Shown here: one piece after another, positions 37,103 through 49,525 of the stretch | Layout: the number at the start of each line of letters is the position of its first letter | Position numbering within the stretch: the first letter of the stretch is position 1 | Assembly: GCF_030272615.1 (NCBI RefSeq) | Contig: NC_081413.1 | Span: 559,463,945-559,527,944 of the forward strand | DNA: 64,000 nt | Direction of reading: 5' to 3' | Source of the DNA: Cryptomeria japonica | Lineage: Eukaryota > Streptophyta > Pinopsida > Cupressales > Cupressaceae | Position numbers and translations under genes: made by a program | The notes under the pieces: model-generated | What the model was told of the DNA's origin: nothing | Databases searched by the model: none | Seen by the model: the letters and a program-made list of their open reading frames with translations, nothing else

Positions 37103-37868
37103 TGTAATGGTGGAAAATTAGGGTTTCCACCCAAAAAGGATGAAAACCGTTAATTTTGTGACTTAGGGACCATTGCATTAAAAAAAAGGTTGAATCCAAT
37201 AGATTTGGTCACAAACCAACAAAGATGAGGACTAAAAATATCGATTGGATTCAAGGGATGGATTTGTTTACCATCTTTTGTGAGTTGAATTGCTGAAATT
37301 AAGCTTAAGTGTTGAAAATGAAGGTAAAAACACAAAAATAGTGTGCTACAGATGCGGAATTGAGACACTTGGATATGAGAATTATATATAGATTTGAATC
37401 TGATCTTCGAAAAAGCTCTAAAAATATTGGGACCAGAGCAAAATTTGCCCCAATCCTCCTAACTTTTTGTACACCAAAAGGGGTTGATTCGTCTCTAAAA
37501 ATAATGTTGATTTTGAAGATTGTGGCTTTGTACCTATTTCCTACACATAGAAAGAAAGAGAAATAGGTTGGGAATACAAGTTTTCCTTAGTCAAACCCCG
37601 ATTTTAGAATTAACCATGAAATAGAGATAAAAGATAATTCAATTGTTGTAAATGAAAATTCTCCTTTTGAGGGAGATGTTGAATAATGGCTGAAAACCAA
37701 ATATTATACCTCTTTGTGAAGTAATTGTTTGTCTCCACAGGAGATTGAAGTTTCATGAACTCTTTGAAAAAATAGGATGTAAATCTCCACTTCAATACTT
37801 GAATCTTGAATTTGTTGCTGCTCCAAGGCTTGAAGGAAGACTGATTGATTGAATGCTTGAATGGATAC

Positions 37869-37918
<50 letters not shown>

Positions 37919-37920
37919 TA
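37103..37920 (-). repeat. G-family LTR 2, left part
   Basis: It begins TGTAATGGTGG, as LTR 1 does, and runs to the TATTA target duplication, where element X interrupts it. The LTR resumes at 54153. A (GT)23 run (37871-37916) lies right at the insertion point and is much longer than in LTR 1. Confidence 0.9.
37916..37920. other. Target-site duplication TATTA, left copy, of element X
   Basis: TATTA at 37916-37920 is repeated at 54148-54152, directly flanking the TGTTGG...CCAACA ends of element X. Removing X and one TATTA leaves G-family LTR sequence matching LTR 1 (tattatgcccctt). Confidence 0.95.
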
Positions 37921-38873
37921 TGTTGGCAAGAGACATTATTCCGGTGAAGATTGATGCTTGAGAGATGTTTAGGAGTTGTCATTGATGGCAACTCAATTCA
38001 AAAACCATATCTGGTATATGTAGATTTGATTATTAGGCATAAGTCTGGAAGATGGAATACAGTATTTGACAAAGTATGAGTACAGTGTGTAGATCTTGAT
38101 TTTGACTGCATAACTTTGGTTGCAGTAATAAAGATAGATGTTTTGAGGTTCGAGGCAGCTTATTTTGTAATTCTAAGTATCCGGTGTTGATTCATGAGCG
38201 AGATTGAAGGTCCAGTAACTTGTAATTCAGGAAGAACATAGCTATTTTGATGTAATGTGCTATGCAGAATCTTTGGGATGATTTTGGTGATTGGTTTCAA
38301 GTTTGAGGTGATTGTGCCGACATGTGTGAATCTTTTTATCATCTTGTTTAGGTCCGCATATGGTTTTGTGGATGAATTGAGCCGACTTGTTGGTGCACAT
38401 TTCATATTGTGTGTTATGCAGTTTTTGGAAGCCGATATGGGAATTGATCTATTTTGGCAGTGTAGATATATAAGAACTATTAATTTGAACATTTTGAGAT
38501 ATGGTGTGAGTGTGCGAAGATTATATGAGTGATCGTGCGAAGTTTTGTGAGTGTGATTTCAGATTTGGTGCTCTGGTATATGATAGTGCAACAAAACATA
38601 GCAAATAAGCAGAACATTTGCAGAAGTCAAAATGAGCCTATCCAAAACTTTTATTTGGCATATGTAGATGTTATTATTCAGTTCAGTCATACTTGTAATC
38701 AATTGTAATAATTTGTAAGGCAGTAAGCCTTATTCCGGATTGTAGCCCTCTTTTGTATTTGAGTGGTGAGCTCTAGGCAGTGTGCCTGAATGCAAGTGCA
38801 TTCCCGTTTTGTAATATTATCATACTCCTGATCAAAGTATAATAATATTGTGGGTTCAAATCTCATCGTGGTA
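37921..38873 (+). repeat. Element X 5' LTR, left part
   Basis: It aligns with 53016 onward of the 3' LTR and stops after the word cgtggt, where the insertion containing Copia element C starts. The remainder of the LTR is at 47780-47956. Confidence 0.9.
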
Positions 38874-39843
38874 TTTGATAATATGACGAAACAATAAGGA
38901 TTCGGTCAACTACTAAGAGGGGAGGAGTGAATCAGTAGATAGAAACTAAACTAAACTTTCACCAAACTTAATCCCGACTCAGAAACAACTTGCTAAACTA
39001 ACTGGTTTAGACACTATATCAAAACCTGCAATTGCATTGTCAAACTTTACCGGTTGATCAAAAAATCAATGATACAATGTAACAGATCTGATACTCACAT
39101 ACCTTTTAATCAAAACATTAAACCACTTTACTAACATCAGTAATATCTCATTTCAGATCACTTCCGGTCATCTAAACATATCTAAGTGGATTTACCAGTT
39201 AATCATATCAATCATATCAAAACACATCCACAAAATCATTCACCACTTAACACAATGATTTTTCACGTGGAAACCACGATGAGGATGAATACCCACAAGT
39301 ATTTTGAACTCTTCTGAAGTCCGCCCTATTAGGAGCCAAGCCTTGTTAGAAGCTTATACAATAATATCATGTTAAGAATTAAGAACATATCTGGTTAGGG
39401 ACCACTCGATTAAAGGATTGACTACAATATCCTGTTAAAGGCAATACCCTATTAAAGGTAAGCTCGGTAGAGGATTTCAAATCCAAACTAATGGATCACC
39501 TGGTTAGAGGATTTAAACAAGAAGTCTGTTAATGCTTACCCAATTAAGGGATTTAACTGTTGTAATGGTTAGAGAACAACAGGTTCTTTGCTGATCTGGA
39601 AATAGCACTTCATTGCTTAGTTAGATCATTTTCTGCTCCTATCTACCTTCACAACATTCTGTAGACACTCCTTTTGGTTTGGCAACAATCACACTACCAC
39701 ACTTAACCAAATTGTCAACACAATTACAAACAACTCATCGACCTTAAATACAAATACAATAGGTCGGTAACACATCACAAAACCTACAAATCTCATAGAG
39801 ATTACAAACATATCAGTTCAATCATAACCGTTGGATTACATAG

Positions 39844-41105
39844 TGTAAAGCGGAAAAATCGAACCCTAGTCGTTCTCCCCTCCCCAACTCCAAGGAGAGA
39901 GAAGGGAGAGTCACTAGGGTTGATGGTTTTCACTTTAGGGGAGACTTTACATTCAAAAGAGGGGTTGAAAACCACAAGATCCAATCCCACGTAATGCAAG
40001 ATTGGATTATAAATGAGTTTCAAGGGTTGTGACATCAAGGATACCCTCTTTTGTAAAGAATGTAGATAGAAAGATTGAACTAGGAATGCATGTAAAGTAG
40101 GAAAGATTCACTTATAAACAGAGGTAGGGATATGGGATGAAGCTGCGGACCTGGAATTAGCAGTAAAATGTCGAGACGGTGCTGTTCTGCAAATTTAAGC
40201 GAAAGTTGATGGGACGATGGTGCCCGGCGTGCACACGGTCCTCCGAAAAATCCGCGAAATGAAGGGGGATCTGTTCGTCTCTGCACAAGGATTCCAGATC
40301 TTCAATTACAGCCGCGTACTTGCAACCTACACACAGAAAAGAGAGGACGATTGGGGGGTTAGGGATGAGGGGTTTGCCTTTAGGTCAAACCCCGGTTTTG
40401 GAATTAACCAAGAAATGAGAATGCTGTAAATGTAAATGTTTGTAATGTAAACAAGTACTGATACCTTGTTGTAAGAATGTTTGTATCCTTACATGCGAAG
40501 GTGTAATGTATGTAGTATGTTGTATGTTGTATGTGATCTCCTCTTCAATGGTTGAATCCTTGTCTTGAATGCAACACTTAGCCTTGAATGGAGACTTAGA
40601 ATGCTCAATTGCTTGCAGGAATGCTTGAATGCTTGAATGTTTGAATATCGCTTCCGCGTCTTGCCCACATATGTCTTCCTCTTTCTTACCTCTTTTCTAG
40701 GAGAGGAAAAGTGGTTTATATACTTGTCAATTAGGGCTGATAGACTGATTTTTCCGACCTTAGGCCGACCAGGAAACATTATTTTCCAATTTGCAAACTT
40801 AAAGACCCGATGCCCACAAGAGACCGGGCCCAAAATAGGGCCAGGGACTAGGGCGCTGGGCGCCATGGTCCTGGGGGACCAGGGCGCTAGGCACCCTAGT
40901 CCTGAAGGACCAGGGCACTGGGGGCCATGGTCCCACCTCCCGGGACAGCAAGGTGCAAGGAGGGATCGGGCCAGGGTGCAGAAAAATGCAGTTTTTGGTG
41001 TCGCAAACAGGTTTCGAGGTCTCCATTCAGGTTCAACGTTGCGCCGCCATCGTGAAGACCCAAATGCAGTCGAAATTGCAAGTGTCGCAATTTTAGGACG
41101 CTACA
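39844..41105. mobile_element. Solo LTR S of the G family
   Basis: A 1262-bp segment with ends TGTA...TACA is flanked by CATAG on both sides (39839-39843 and 41106-41110). The other C LTR lacks the segment at the matching point near 46999. Internal words match the G-family LTRs (attcaaaagaggggttgaa, ccccggttttggaattaacca). No coding or second LTR is present, so it is a solo LTR left by recombination. It is the youngest layer of the nest and keeps more CG dinucleotides than the G LTRs. Confidence 0.9.
40845..40933. repeat. Three 27-bp imperfect palindromes at exact 31-bp period (solo LTR S)
   Basis: Units at 40845-40871, 40876-40902 and 40907-40933 each start GGAC(C/T)AGGGC and end in GGTCC or AGTCC, with a GC-rich centre (GCGCT). 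The arms of each unit pair with each other. The 31-bp period is close to three helical turns. The same period holds for the diverged units at 32180/32211 and 54306/54337. Confidence 0.85.
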
Positions 41106-41502
41106 CATAGCAATCAACATTGTTCTAGACAACTTCAACCTCTCCTGGATCGCCGCATGTTGGATCCTGTAGCTTATCATGCGTTATTCACTTCATGCTA
41201 TGCATTTGCTCATTCCCTAGATAAACGGTTATCATCACACGCCAAAACCACTTTGAAACTCATCATGTGCATCATGCTTACGTGGCATATTCATCTCCGA
41301 TCACCATTTGATCATAGATCATCACAGCCGATTCACCAAGCTCCATCAATTAGGGTTTGTCTTATCAACTGGTTAGGGTTACCAGTTGATATCTGCTTCA
41401 ATAACAATACATGTTGCCTTCATTGATTACCAATACCGGTTGCAGTTGACATCAATGACAACACTTATACTTCATCAATGCAATCTTCATGCAATGCTAA
41501 CA

Positions 41503-41520
41503 ATCTCCCCCTTTGGCATT
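41503..41520 (-). other. Polypurine tract of element C
   Basis: The plus strand reads ATCTCCCCCTTTGGC, so the minus strand has GCCAAAGGGGGAGAT directly before the 3' LTR start TGTTAGCATTGC. It is nearly the same as the tract of element X at 53001-53015. Confidence 0.85.
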
Positions 41521-41846
41521 GATGACAATACAAATATCAATACCCTTTGATTGTGATGATTGAGAGTAAAGTGAGTACAGCATATACTCATGTATAGGAA
41601 TCCTAGTTTACTTTTTCCAATCATACACTCTCCTTCAACTGTATCTCCATGTCTTCAACTGGTAACTGACTATTCAATCATATACAATTATTCTCCCCCT
41701 TTGACAACAAAGCCAAAGTGAAAGTTAACCATTTCATGCTTCACCGATCTTCAACTAGCTACTCCCCCTGTGGAGTAGCTCCACACTACACCAATCCATC
41801 TTCAAGATTTTCAATAAGCTCTGCGACTGATGTCTTCCACATCTGT

Positions 41847-44800
41847 TTAATTGACTTCATGCAGGGGTACAACCCCTAACTTACCTCTAAGATACTCAAA
41901 TTTAGCCTTTGGTAGAGGTTTAGTAAATATATCCGTTAGTTGTTCTTTAGTAGATACATGCTTCGGTGACACATCTTTACTTTGCACTTTCTCTCTCAGG
42001 AAATGATACTTCAGCTCAATATGCTTTGTTCTAGCATGCAACACCAGGTTCTTAGAAATGTTTATCGCACTGGTGTTATCACAGAAAATCCTTACCGGTT
42101 CTGATAGCTTCAACTTGAAACCTTCCAGAATGTGTTTCATCGAGATTGCTTGGGTGTAATTATATGTTGCAACATATTCAGCTTCTGCAATTGATTGAGA
42201 GACAACTCTGTTTCTTACTGTTCCAAGACACTACTCTTCCTCCAAGAAAGAATGTTGCTCCGGTTGCACTCTTCTTGTCATCAACATTGCCTACCTAGTA
42301 TGCATCTATACAGACTTTTAAATCAAAATTTCCTGCATATGGATACCATAATCCATAATCAATCGTGCCTTTCAAATATCTGAAAATTCTTTTGGTTGCA
42401 ACCATGTGTGTCTCCTTCGGGCTCTTCTAAAATTTGGCAACCAATCCTACTGCATGAGCAATGTTCGGTCTGTTGTGGACAACATAATGTAGTTTACCTA
42501 TCATTGACCTGTACTCCTTTTCATCCACTGATGCAGAATCATCCTCCTTAGACAATTTACAGCTTGTAACCAATGGTGTTCCAACTGGTTTACAGTCTCC
42601 AATTCCAAAAGTCTTCAATACTTCTATCACATATTTGGACTATGTGATGAAAATACCTTCCTTCATCTGTTGGATTTGCAAACCTATGAAATTTTTTATG
42701 TCACCTACCAGTGACATCTCAAACTCATTCTTCATTTCATTAGCAAAATCATGACACATGTTATCATGACATCTAAAAATGATATCATCCACAAATACTT
42801 CACATACCAGTATCTTGTCTCCTTCTGTCTTGAGATATGTTACTGTCTTCACTAGTTCTTTGAAAACCTATCTTCACCAAGTAAGAGTGCAATCTTTCAT
42901 ACCATGCTCTTGGTGCTTGCTTCAGTCCATATAATGTCTTATGTAATTTGCACACCATGTCCTTTTCTACAGTTAAAGCATGACCATCTAGTTGTTCAAT
43001 GTAGACTTCCTCTTCCAATATTCCATTTAGGAATGTTGACTTAACATCCATCTAATATACTTTGAATCCTCTGTGTGTTGCAAATGCAAGTAGAGTCCTT
43101 ACTCCTTCCAATCAAGCAACTGGTGCAAATGTCTCACCATAGTCTTCACCACCTTCTTGTGTATATCATTTGCATACCAATATAGCTTTATTTTTTACCA
43201 CTACTCCATCTTCATTCAATTTATTCATGAATACTTATTTTGTACCTATTACATTTTTGTTCTCCAGTCTAGGTACCAATGACCATGTATTGTTCTTCTC
43301 TATCTGGTCAAGTTCTTCTTCCATTGCCTTGATCCAATCTTCATCTCCAAATGCTTATTTTGCAGTTCTAGGCTCAATGGTGAAAATCATACATGAGTTC
43401 TCTCTAATCCTCGCTCTTGTTAGCACTCTTGCATTCTTATCTCCAATAATTTGATCAGGGCTATGATTGAGTCTAACATACCTTGGAATGACATGATCTT
43501 GATTTCCAGGTTCTTCTTCTTCTTCACTTTCTTCTTCTTCTGAAGGACCTCGTTGTGTCGGTTGAACTGGGGCTTATGTGTCTTGTTCACCAACTTTTGG
43601 CTTCACCGATTCTAGTTCCAAAAACAGTGTCTAAGGTTCTTCTTCTTCCTTCTCTTTACTAGTTTCTCCTAATTTCTCAGGAAACTCATCAACTTGGACA
43701 TTTACACTTTCAATGATCTTCTTGGTCCGGTTGTTGTAACACTTGTAATCTTTACTCTTGGTGGAGTAACCAAGAAATATGCCTTCATCACTCTTGGCAT
43801 CAAACTTACCAACATAATCACCTCTCTTGATAAAACATCTGCTACCAAAAATTTTAAAGTAACTGACATTAGGTGATCTACCATACCGGTACTCATAGGG
43901 AGTTTTATCCTTACCTCTTTTAACCAATATCTGGTTCATTGTGTAAATAGTTGTGCTGACAGCTTCTCTCCAGAACGTCTTAGCTACACCTCCTTGAATT
44001 AGCATAGTCCTAGCAGCTTCAACAACTAACTTGTTGTTGCTTTCTGCAATACCATTCTGTTGTGGTGTCCTAGGTGCATAAAACTGCCTCTTAATTCCAT
44101 TGACTTCCCGGTATCTAGTGAATTCCTCTGAAGTAAATTCACCACCTTGATTAGTTCTCAAGCACTTTATCTTCTTACCACTTTCATTTTTAGCTAAGGC
44201 TTTGAATGCCTTAAGCTTGCTAAATGCTTATGTCTTGTCTTTCAAGAATGTGACCCACATCATCCTTGAGCAATCATCGGTAAAAATCATGAAATACCGA
44301 TCACCTTGAATACTCCTTGTCCTCATTGGCCCACAAAGGTTGGTATGAACCAAATCTAGGAAATGTTCAGCTAAGAAAGATTTGCTCTTGAAGGTTGAGG
44401 ATGGCATCTTCCCTAACTGATATTCTTTGCACAAAGCATTCACCGATTTGTCCAACTGTGGCAAACCTCTTACTGATTTGGACTTACTGACTCTTACAAT
44501 GTTATCAAAATTTACATGAAAGAATCTCTGATGCCAAAGCCAACTATCTTCTACTTTTGCAATTAAACAATTGTTGACTTTAGAGCTTAAATGAAACAAG
44601 TTACCTCTGGTCTGTTTGTCGGTTGCAATCAGCTCACCTTTGCTTCCATAAATCTTGCAGAGTCCATTCTTGAATTCCAGTGGGTAACCTTTGTCATTGA
44701 GTTGAGCAACACTCAAAAGACTGTGTTTCAAACCTTCAAACCAGTAAACATCATCTGAACTGCTTTTAGCATCAGAGAGATGGATCCTTTTCCTTTCACC

Positions 44801-45990
44801 ATGCAGGGTGAGTCATTCCCAAATCTCACAACACCTTCATCAAACTCTCTCAAAGTAAGAAACTTACTCCGGTCACCGGCTATGTGGTGTGAACAACCAC
44901 TGTCTATAATCTAATCATCAGAACTATCCATGCGAGAGACCAATGCCTTTTGATATGATGTCTCTTCTTTAATAGTGACAAAGACAATATCCTCATTTGC
45001 ATCTTACTCAGATTCTTCATTAGTAATTCCTCCATCCACTGCAATGAGACAATCTCTTTTACCTTTGCCTTTATACTTCCTAAACTTCTCGCGTTTTTTA
45101 TCATTATCTCCATTTGGACAGTTAGCAGCAATATGTCCAATCGAGTTACATGCAAAACAATTCAAAGGTAATTTACCTTTGTACTTACCGGTACCTCTAG
45201 GTAATCGTTTGGCCAACAATGCTTCAAGCTCAATCAGACTATCTTCATCATCTACCTCTCTGCTGGATCTAGACTCATGACTGTAGCTCACTTATCTGCT
45301 TTTCCTTACTGGTGGAGTTGAGACTAAGGCTCTAAATGTAGATTCTGATCTCTGAACACTTCCATCAAAACCATTTAATTCAAATGCAGTTAATTTACCA
45401 ATGATGGAATTAAGAGTTACCTTTGTTTTATCAATAGACTTAAGTTCCTGAATAGATGCAACTCGGATAGTGTAGACCGGTAGAAAGGTTCTCAACACCT
45501 TGCTAACCAATGTGGTATCCTCCACTGTACCTCCAACACTTTTGATCTCACTGACTATCTCATTGATCCTCTGACCATATGGTTGAATGTTTTCACCTTT
45601 AGCCATCTGCATATCATCAAATTTACCTCTCAAACTCTCTTCTTTGGCAATCTTAACATGCTCATCACCGCTATAGATATCTTCCAGTTTCTTCCATACT
45701 TCATATGCAGTCTCCAATCCATGAACATCAACATACTCTAAATCGGACAAGGAACCGATAATGGCTTCCAATGCTTGATTGTTCTCCTATTGTTCCTTCT
45801 TTTGATCATCTGACAAAATTCCACTAGGCAAGTTATATTTAGTAACAGCATGTTCCCAATATTGACTTCCTTAGCTCTTGATATAGATTTTCATCCTATC
45901 ACTCCAGATTCTGTAGTTTTCCCTATTGAACTTCGGACCTTCTTTCTTCATCATGTTCTCCTAGATCTTTTCCTCAAGCTATTAGGCTTA
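41847..45990 (-). pseudogene. Element C gag-pol remnant (Copia)
   Basis: Minus strand, right to left: gag (about 46.0-45.3 kb), a CCHC knuckle CFACNSIGHIAANC (about 45.2 kb), the pre-integrase region with HQRFFHVNF (about 44.7-44.3 kb), the integrase core with TPQQNGIAESNN (about 44.2-43.6 kb), reverse transcriptase with YGLKQAPRAWY and FVDD (about 43.1-42.6 kb) and RNase H with TKHIELKYHFLREK (about 42.1-41.9 kb). The set and order match autonomous Copia elements. It is a fossil with roughly ten breaks. Confidence 0.9.
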
Positions 45991-46024
45991 AACACAAGAG
46001 GACCTAAATTGCTCTAATACCAAT

Positions 46025-47442
46025 TCATAATATGATGAAACAATAAGGATCCAGTCAACTACTGAGAGGGGGGGTGGGGGTTGAATCAGTAAATAGAAAA
46101 TAAACTAAACTTTCACCAAACTTAATACCAACTCAGAAACAACTTGCTAAACTAATTGGTTTAGACACTGTATCAAAAGTTGCAACTGCACTGCCAAACT
46201 TTACTGGTTGATCAAAACATCAATGATACAATGTAACAGATCTGATACTTACATACCATTTAATCAAAACATTAAACCATTTTACTAACATCAATAATAG
46301 CTCATTTCAGATCACTTCCGATCATCTAAACATATCTAAGTGGATTTACCAGTTAATCATATCAACCATATCAAAACACATCCACAAAATCATTTACCAT
46401 TTGACACAATGATTTTTCACATGGAAACCCAAATGGGAAAAACCACGGTGGAGATGAATACCCACAAGTATTCTGAACTCTTCTGAAATTCGCCATGTTA
46501 GGAGCCAAGCCTTGTTAGAAGCTTATACAATAATGTCATGTTAAGAACAAATCTGGTCAGGGACCAACCAGTTAAGGGATTGACTACAATACCATGTTAA
46601 AGGCAATACCCTGTTAAAGGTAACCTCGGTAGAGGATTTCAAATCCAAGCTAATGGATCACCTGGTTAGAGGATTTAAACAAGAATCTTGTTAAAGCTTA
46701 CCCGGTTAAGGGATTTAATTGTTGTAATGGTTAGAAAACAATAGGTTCTTTGCTGATCTGGAAATAACACTTCCTTGCTTAGTCAGATCCTTTTTTGCTC
46801 CTATCTCCCTTCACAACATTCTGCAGACACTCCTTTTGGTTCGATAACTACCACACTTAACTAAATTGCCAACACAATTACAAACAACTCATCGACCTTA
46901 AATACAAATACAATAGGTCGGTAACACATCACAAAACCTACAAATCTCATAGAGATTACAAACATATCGGTTCAATCATAACCATTGGATTACATAGCAA
47001 TCAACTACACATTGTTCTAGACAACTTCAACCGCTCTTGGATCACCGCACATTGGATCCTGTAGCTCATCACGCGTTATTCACTTCATGTTATGCATTTT
47101 CTCATTCCCTAGATAAATGGTTATCATCACGTGCCAAAAATATTTTGAAACTCATCACCCACAACATGCTTACGTGGCATCTTCATCTTCGATCACCATT
47201 TGATCATAGATCATCACAACCGATTCACCAAGCTCCATCGATTAGGGTTCGACTTATCAACTGGTTAGGGTTACCAGTTGATTTTTGCTTCAATAACAAT
47301 ATCGGTTGCCTTCACTACTTTACCAATACTAGTTGCTTTACAACATCACTACCGGTTTGCAATACATCTTCAATACCGGCTGCAATTGACATCAATGACA
47401 ACACTTATACTTCATCAATACAATCTTCATGCAATGCCAACA
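46025..47442 (-). repeat. Element C 5' LTR
   Basis: Right LTR of C, 1418 bp, from TCATAATATGATG to GCAATGCCAACA on the plus strand. It matches 38876-41502 outside the solo-LTR insertion. Long open frames in it (for example 47037-47588) are not genes, since they lie within the LTR and partly recur in the other one. Confidence 0.9.
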
Positions 47443-47779
47443 AGTTTTCCCTGAAGAAGTTGAGAAATACAACTTCAAAGATCCCAAGAACACCTACAAG
47501 CAATCTACCTGTCACAAGAGAAGAATGGAGGCAAAACACAATAATGGCTTCGAAGAAAAAGATTATCATTCAGAGAGGGAATCAATAATGAAAAAGTACA
47601 ATACAATTCTTATAAAAGGATATTTGCAACCCTAAAGGTTTGCAACCCTAAAGAGATAATGTGTATTTTATAATTAAAATACCTACAATATTATTAAATT
47701 ACTAAGTTTAGCTTAAGCATAGAGTATTATAGACTAATGATTAAATAAATAATTATTAGCTAATACAAGATAACTAACA
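47443..47779. other. Orphan 337-bp segment between C and the resumed X LTR
   Basis: This DNA belongs neither to the C LTR (which ends CCAACA at 47442) nor to the X LTR (which resumes ttccttttcc at 47780). It contains TATAAAAGG at 47611 and two AACCCTAAA words (47628-47636 and 47644-47652), an arrangement like plant telo-box promoters. It may be the remaining edge of another insertion or filler from a repair event. Confidence 0.6.
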
Positions 47780-47956
47780 TTCCTTTTCCGGGTTTCCACG
47801 TAAAAATTCTGGTGTTATGGTATTGTGGTTGATTGGTTTATGTTTCTGTACTTTACTTTCATTCTTAAGCATCTGGTGATTTAAGAATCAGTTTAATAAA
47901 TTTGTGAATTGCAGAACACTGATTCACCCCCCTCTCAGTGTTCATTGATTCCAATA
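47780..47956 (+). repeat. Element X 5' LTR, right part
   Basis: It aligns with the last 177 bp or so of the 3' LTR (to 54147) and ends TTGATTCCAATA, two bases before the primer site. Confidence 0.9.
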
Positions 47957-47958
47957 AT

Positions 47959-47970
47959 TGGTATCAGAGC
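47959..47970 (+). other. Primer-binding site of element X
   Basis: TGGTATCAGAGC, two bases after the 5' LTR, is the standard plant initiator-methionine tRNA primer site used by Copia elements. Confidence 0.95.
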
Positions 47971-48024
47971 TTAGTTCCTCGAAAGAAGTCTAACAACTTG
48001 AGGAAGATCTGAAAGATTGAATCA

Positions 48025-49052
48025 ATGGACTCCGGCTTGCAGAAGCAACTTACTGTGGCACTTGAAGATCTTGATGCAACGTTGAAAGAAAAGAGTAGTC
48101 TGAGGAGAAGTTTGCATGCTACTGTGAATTTCATTGAATCTCTGAAAGAACAAGTAAACACATCCAAAGAGAAGAGAAAGGAACTGATGGATAAACTGAA
48201 GGAGAAAAAAGAACAAAGTATTGACAATCGAGCCCTACAAGACAAGACATATGAATGTGAGAAGCTTGCTAGAGATAATGCAGCCCTGAAGAATATGATG
48301 CAATCTATTGTGATGAAGTTGATGAAGGAGATTGAAGAGAAGAAGAAGAATGAAGAAAATTTGACTTGGTCTTTGAAGGATAGATCTTATGAGTGTTGCA
48401 GATTGAACTATGAGAATGATCAGTTGAAACTTGAATTGGTGCAATCCAAGAATGATGGGCAAGAACTTGAAAGACAGATCATAATTCTGAGAGATGAACT
48501 TTCCACTACTGATGAGTAAAAGAAAAATTCAAAGCTAGCTTAGCCAGGCTAGATGAGATGCTAGAAAGTTAGAGCAATCATCAGAAGAATAAGATACCTC
48601 TAATAAGACAACCTAGTGCTTATAAATTCAATGGTAAATGTTTTGTTTGCAATAAATTTGGTCATATGGTAAGTCAATGCAAAAATAGGATGATGCATAA
48701 CTGTTCTACCTTTACCAATCAATGTTTCATATACAACTTTGGTCATAAGTCAAACATGTGCAGAATAGTGATGAATAATTTTCAAAATAAGAGATGCTAT
48801 GTTTGTGGAATGTTTGGACATATTTCTAACCAATGCAGAATAAGACCAAATCAGATGAACTTCAGGTCTATGCAACGAAATGTTGTTTTCTATGCATGCA
48901 ACAAATACAGTCACATTGCAAAATATTGTAGAAGCAAGAATATGAGTAAGAATGCTTTGGTGGACAAGAACAAATTTGATGAAAAGAGCAAAGCGAAGGT
49001 TGAAGAAGTCAGAGAGCAGCATAAGAAGATGTGGGTTAAGAAGGAAGATTAA
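48025..49052 (+). pseudogene. Element X ORF1: coiled-coil and zinc-knuckle protein remnant
   Basis: The first 165 or so residues, starting MDSGLQKQLTV, are rich in Glu, Lys and Leu with heptad-like spacing and are likely a long coiled coil. An array of about four CCHC-like zinc knuckles follows (for example CFVCNKFGHMVSQC and CYVCGMFGHISNQC). By analogy with gag nucleocapsid this could bind element RNA and self-associate, but no capsid domain is recognised. The same layout occurs in the reversed copy at 57090-59740. It is broken and treated as a fossil. Confidence 0.7.
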
Positions 49053-49525
49053 AATGCACAGAATGGCTCCACAGCCGATTCTGGTGTTGGAACCTCATCT
49101 GATAACTAAGGCATTTGGATCTTTGGGCGAAGCTTTTCACGCAAATCTTTAAAACCCCCTTTCGGAGATCTATAACCAATTGTGGAAGGTTGCAAATAAT
49201 TGAGATTAGTTGTGTAGTTGATATTCGAAAAATTTCATGGCTATCTGAGAATCCGGTTATGAATTTTTTAGAAACAGGGTATCTGAGAAGCCCTTAAGGT
49301 TGTGCATTTATTACAACTTAAAGTTAGGTTTTGAAAGGATAAAAAAGGTATCCTATCATTCATTCTTTACATTGTGAACGAAGAGAAAGAGCAGGAGAGT
49401 GAGGCGAAAGAGATTGAGTAGCGAAAACATAGCTTGAAGCAATCTGACAATGATTCCTTGCATCCGGTTGAAATTAAAAATGTATTTATATATGTTTGAG
49501 TTGTTTTTCATACCCTATTTTTGAA

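Larger units (their letters stand above)
38876..41502 (-). repeat. Element C 3' LTR (interrupted by solo LTR S)
   Basis: Left LTR of C, from TGATAATATGACG to GCAATGCTAACA. Without S and one CATAG copy it is about 1360 bp, close to the 1418 bp of the other LTR. Confidence 0.9.
38876..47442 (-). mobile_element. Element C: Copia LTR retrotransposon
   Basis: Minus-strand Copia element inserted in the 5' LTR of X. The 5' LTR is 46025-47442 and the 3' LTR is 38876-41502, itself split by solo LTR S. The primer site on the minus strand reads ATTGGTATTAGAGC (46011-46024), and the polypurine tract lies just right of 41502. Domain order on the minus strand is gag, zinc knuckle, pre-integrase, integrase, reverse transcriptase, RNase H, which defines Copia. 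LTRs differ at somewhat under a tenth of positions in a sampled 235 bp. Coding is broken at roughly ten places. No clean target duplication was found, and 337 bp of other DNA lies between its right end and the resumed X LTR. Confidence 0.9.

Noticed and set aside
37610-37991. Frames coding long His-Thr repeats
   Set aside because: They are translations of the GT microsatellite in a G-family LTR.
40845-40933. CRISPR-like look of regularly spaced repeats
   Set aside because: There are only three units, with 4-bp gaps instead of spacers, inside a plant LTR. The pattern is a tandem palindrome array.
47037-47588. A 183-residue open frame near the right end of element C
   Set aside because: It lies mostly within the C 5' LTR and a similar partial frame occurs in the other LTR (41157-41426). 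There is no domain, and LTR duplication explains the conservation.
47628-47652. Telomere repeat
   Set aside because: There are only two separated AACCCTAAA words with other sequence between. This is not a telomeric array.
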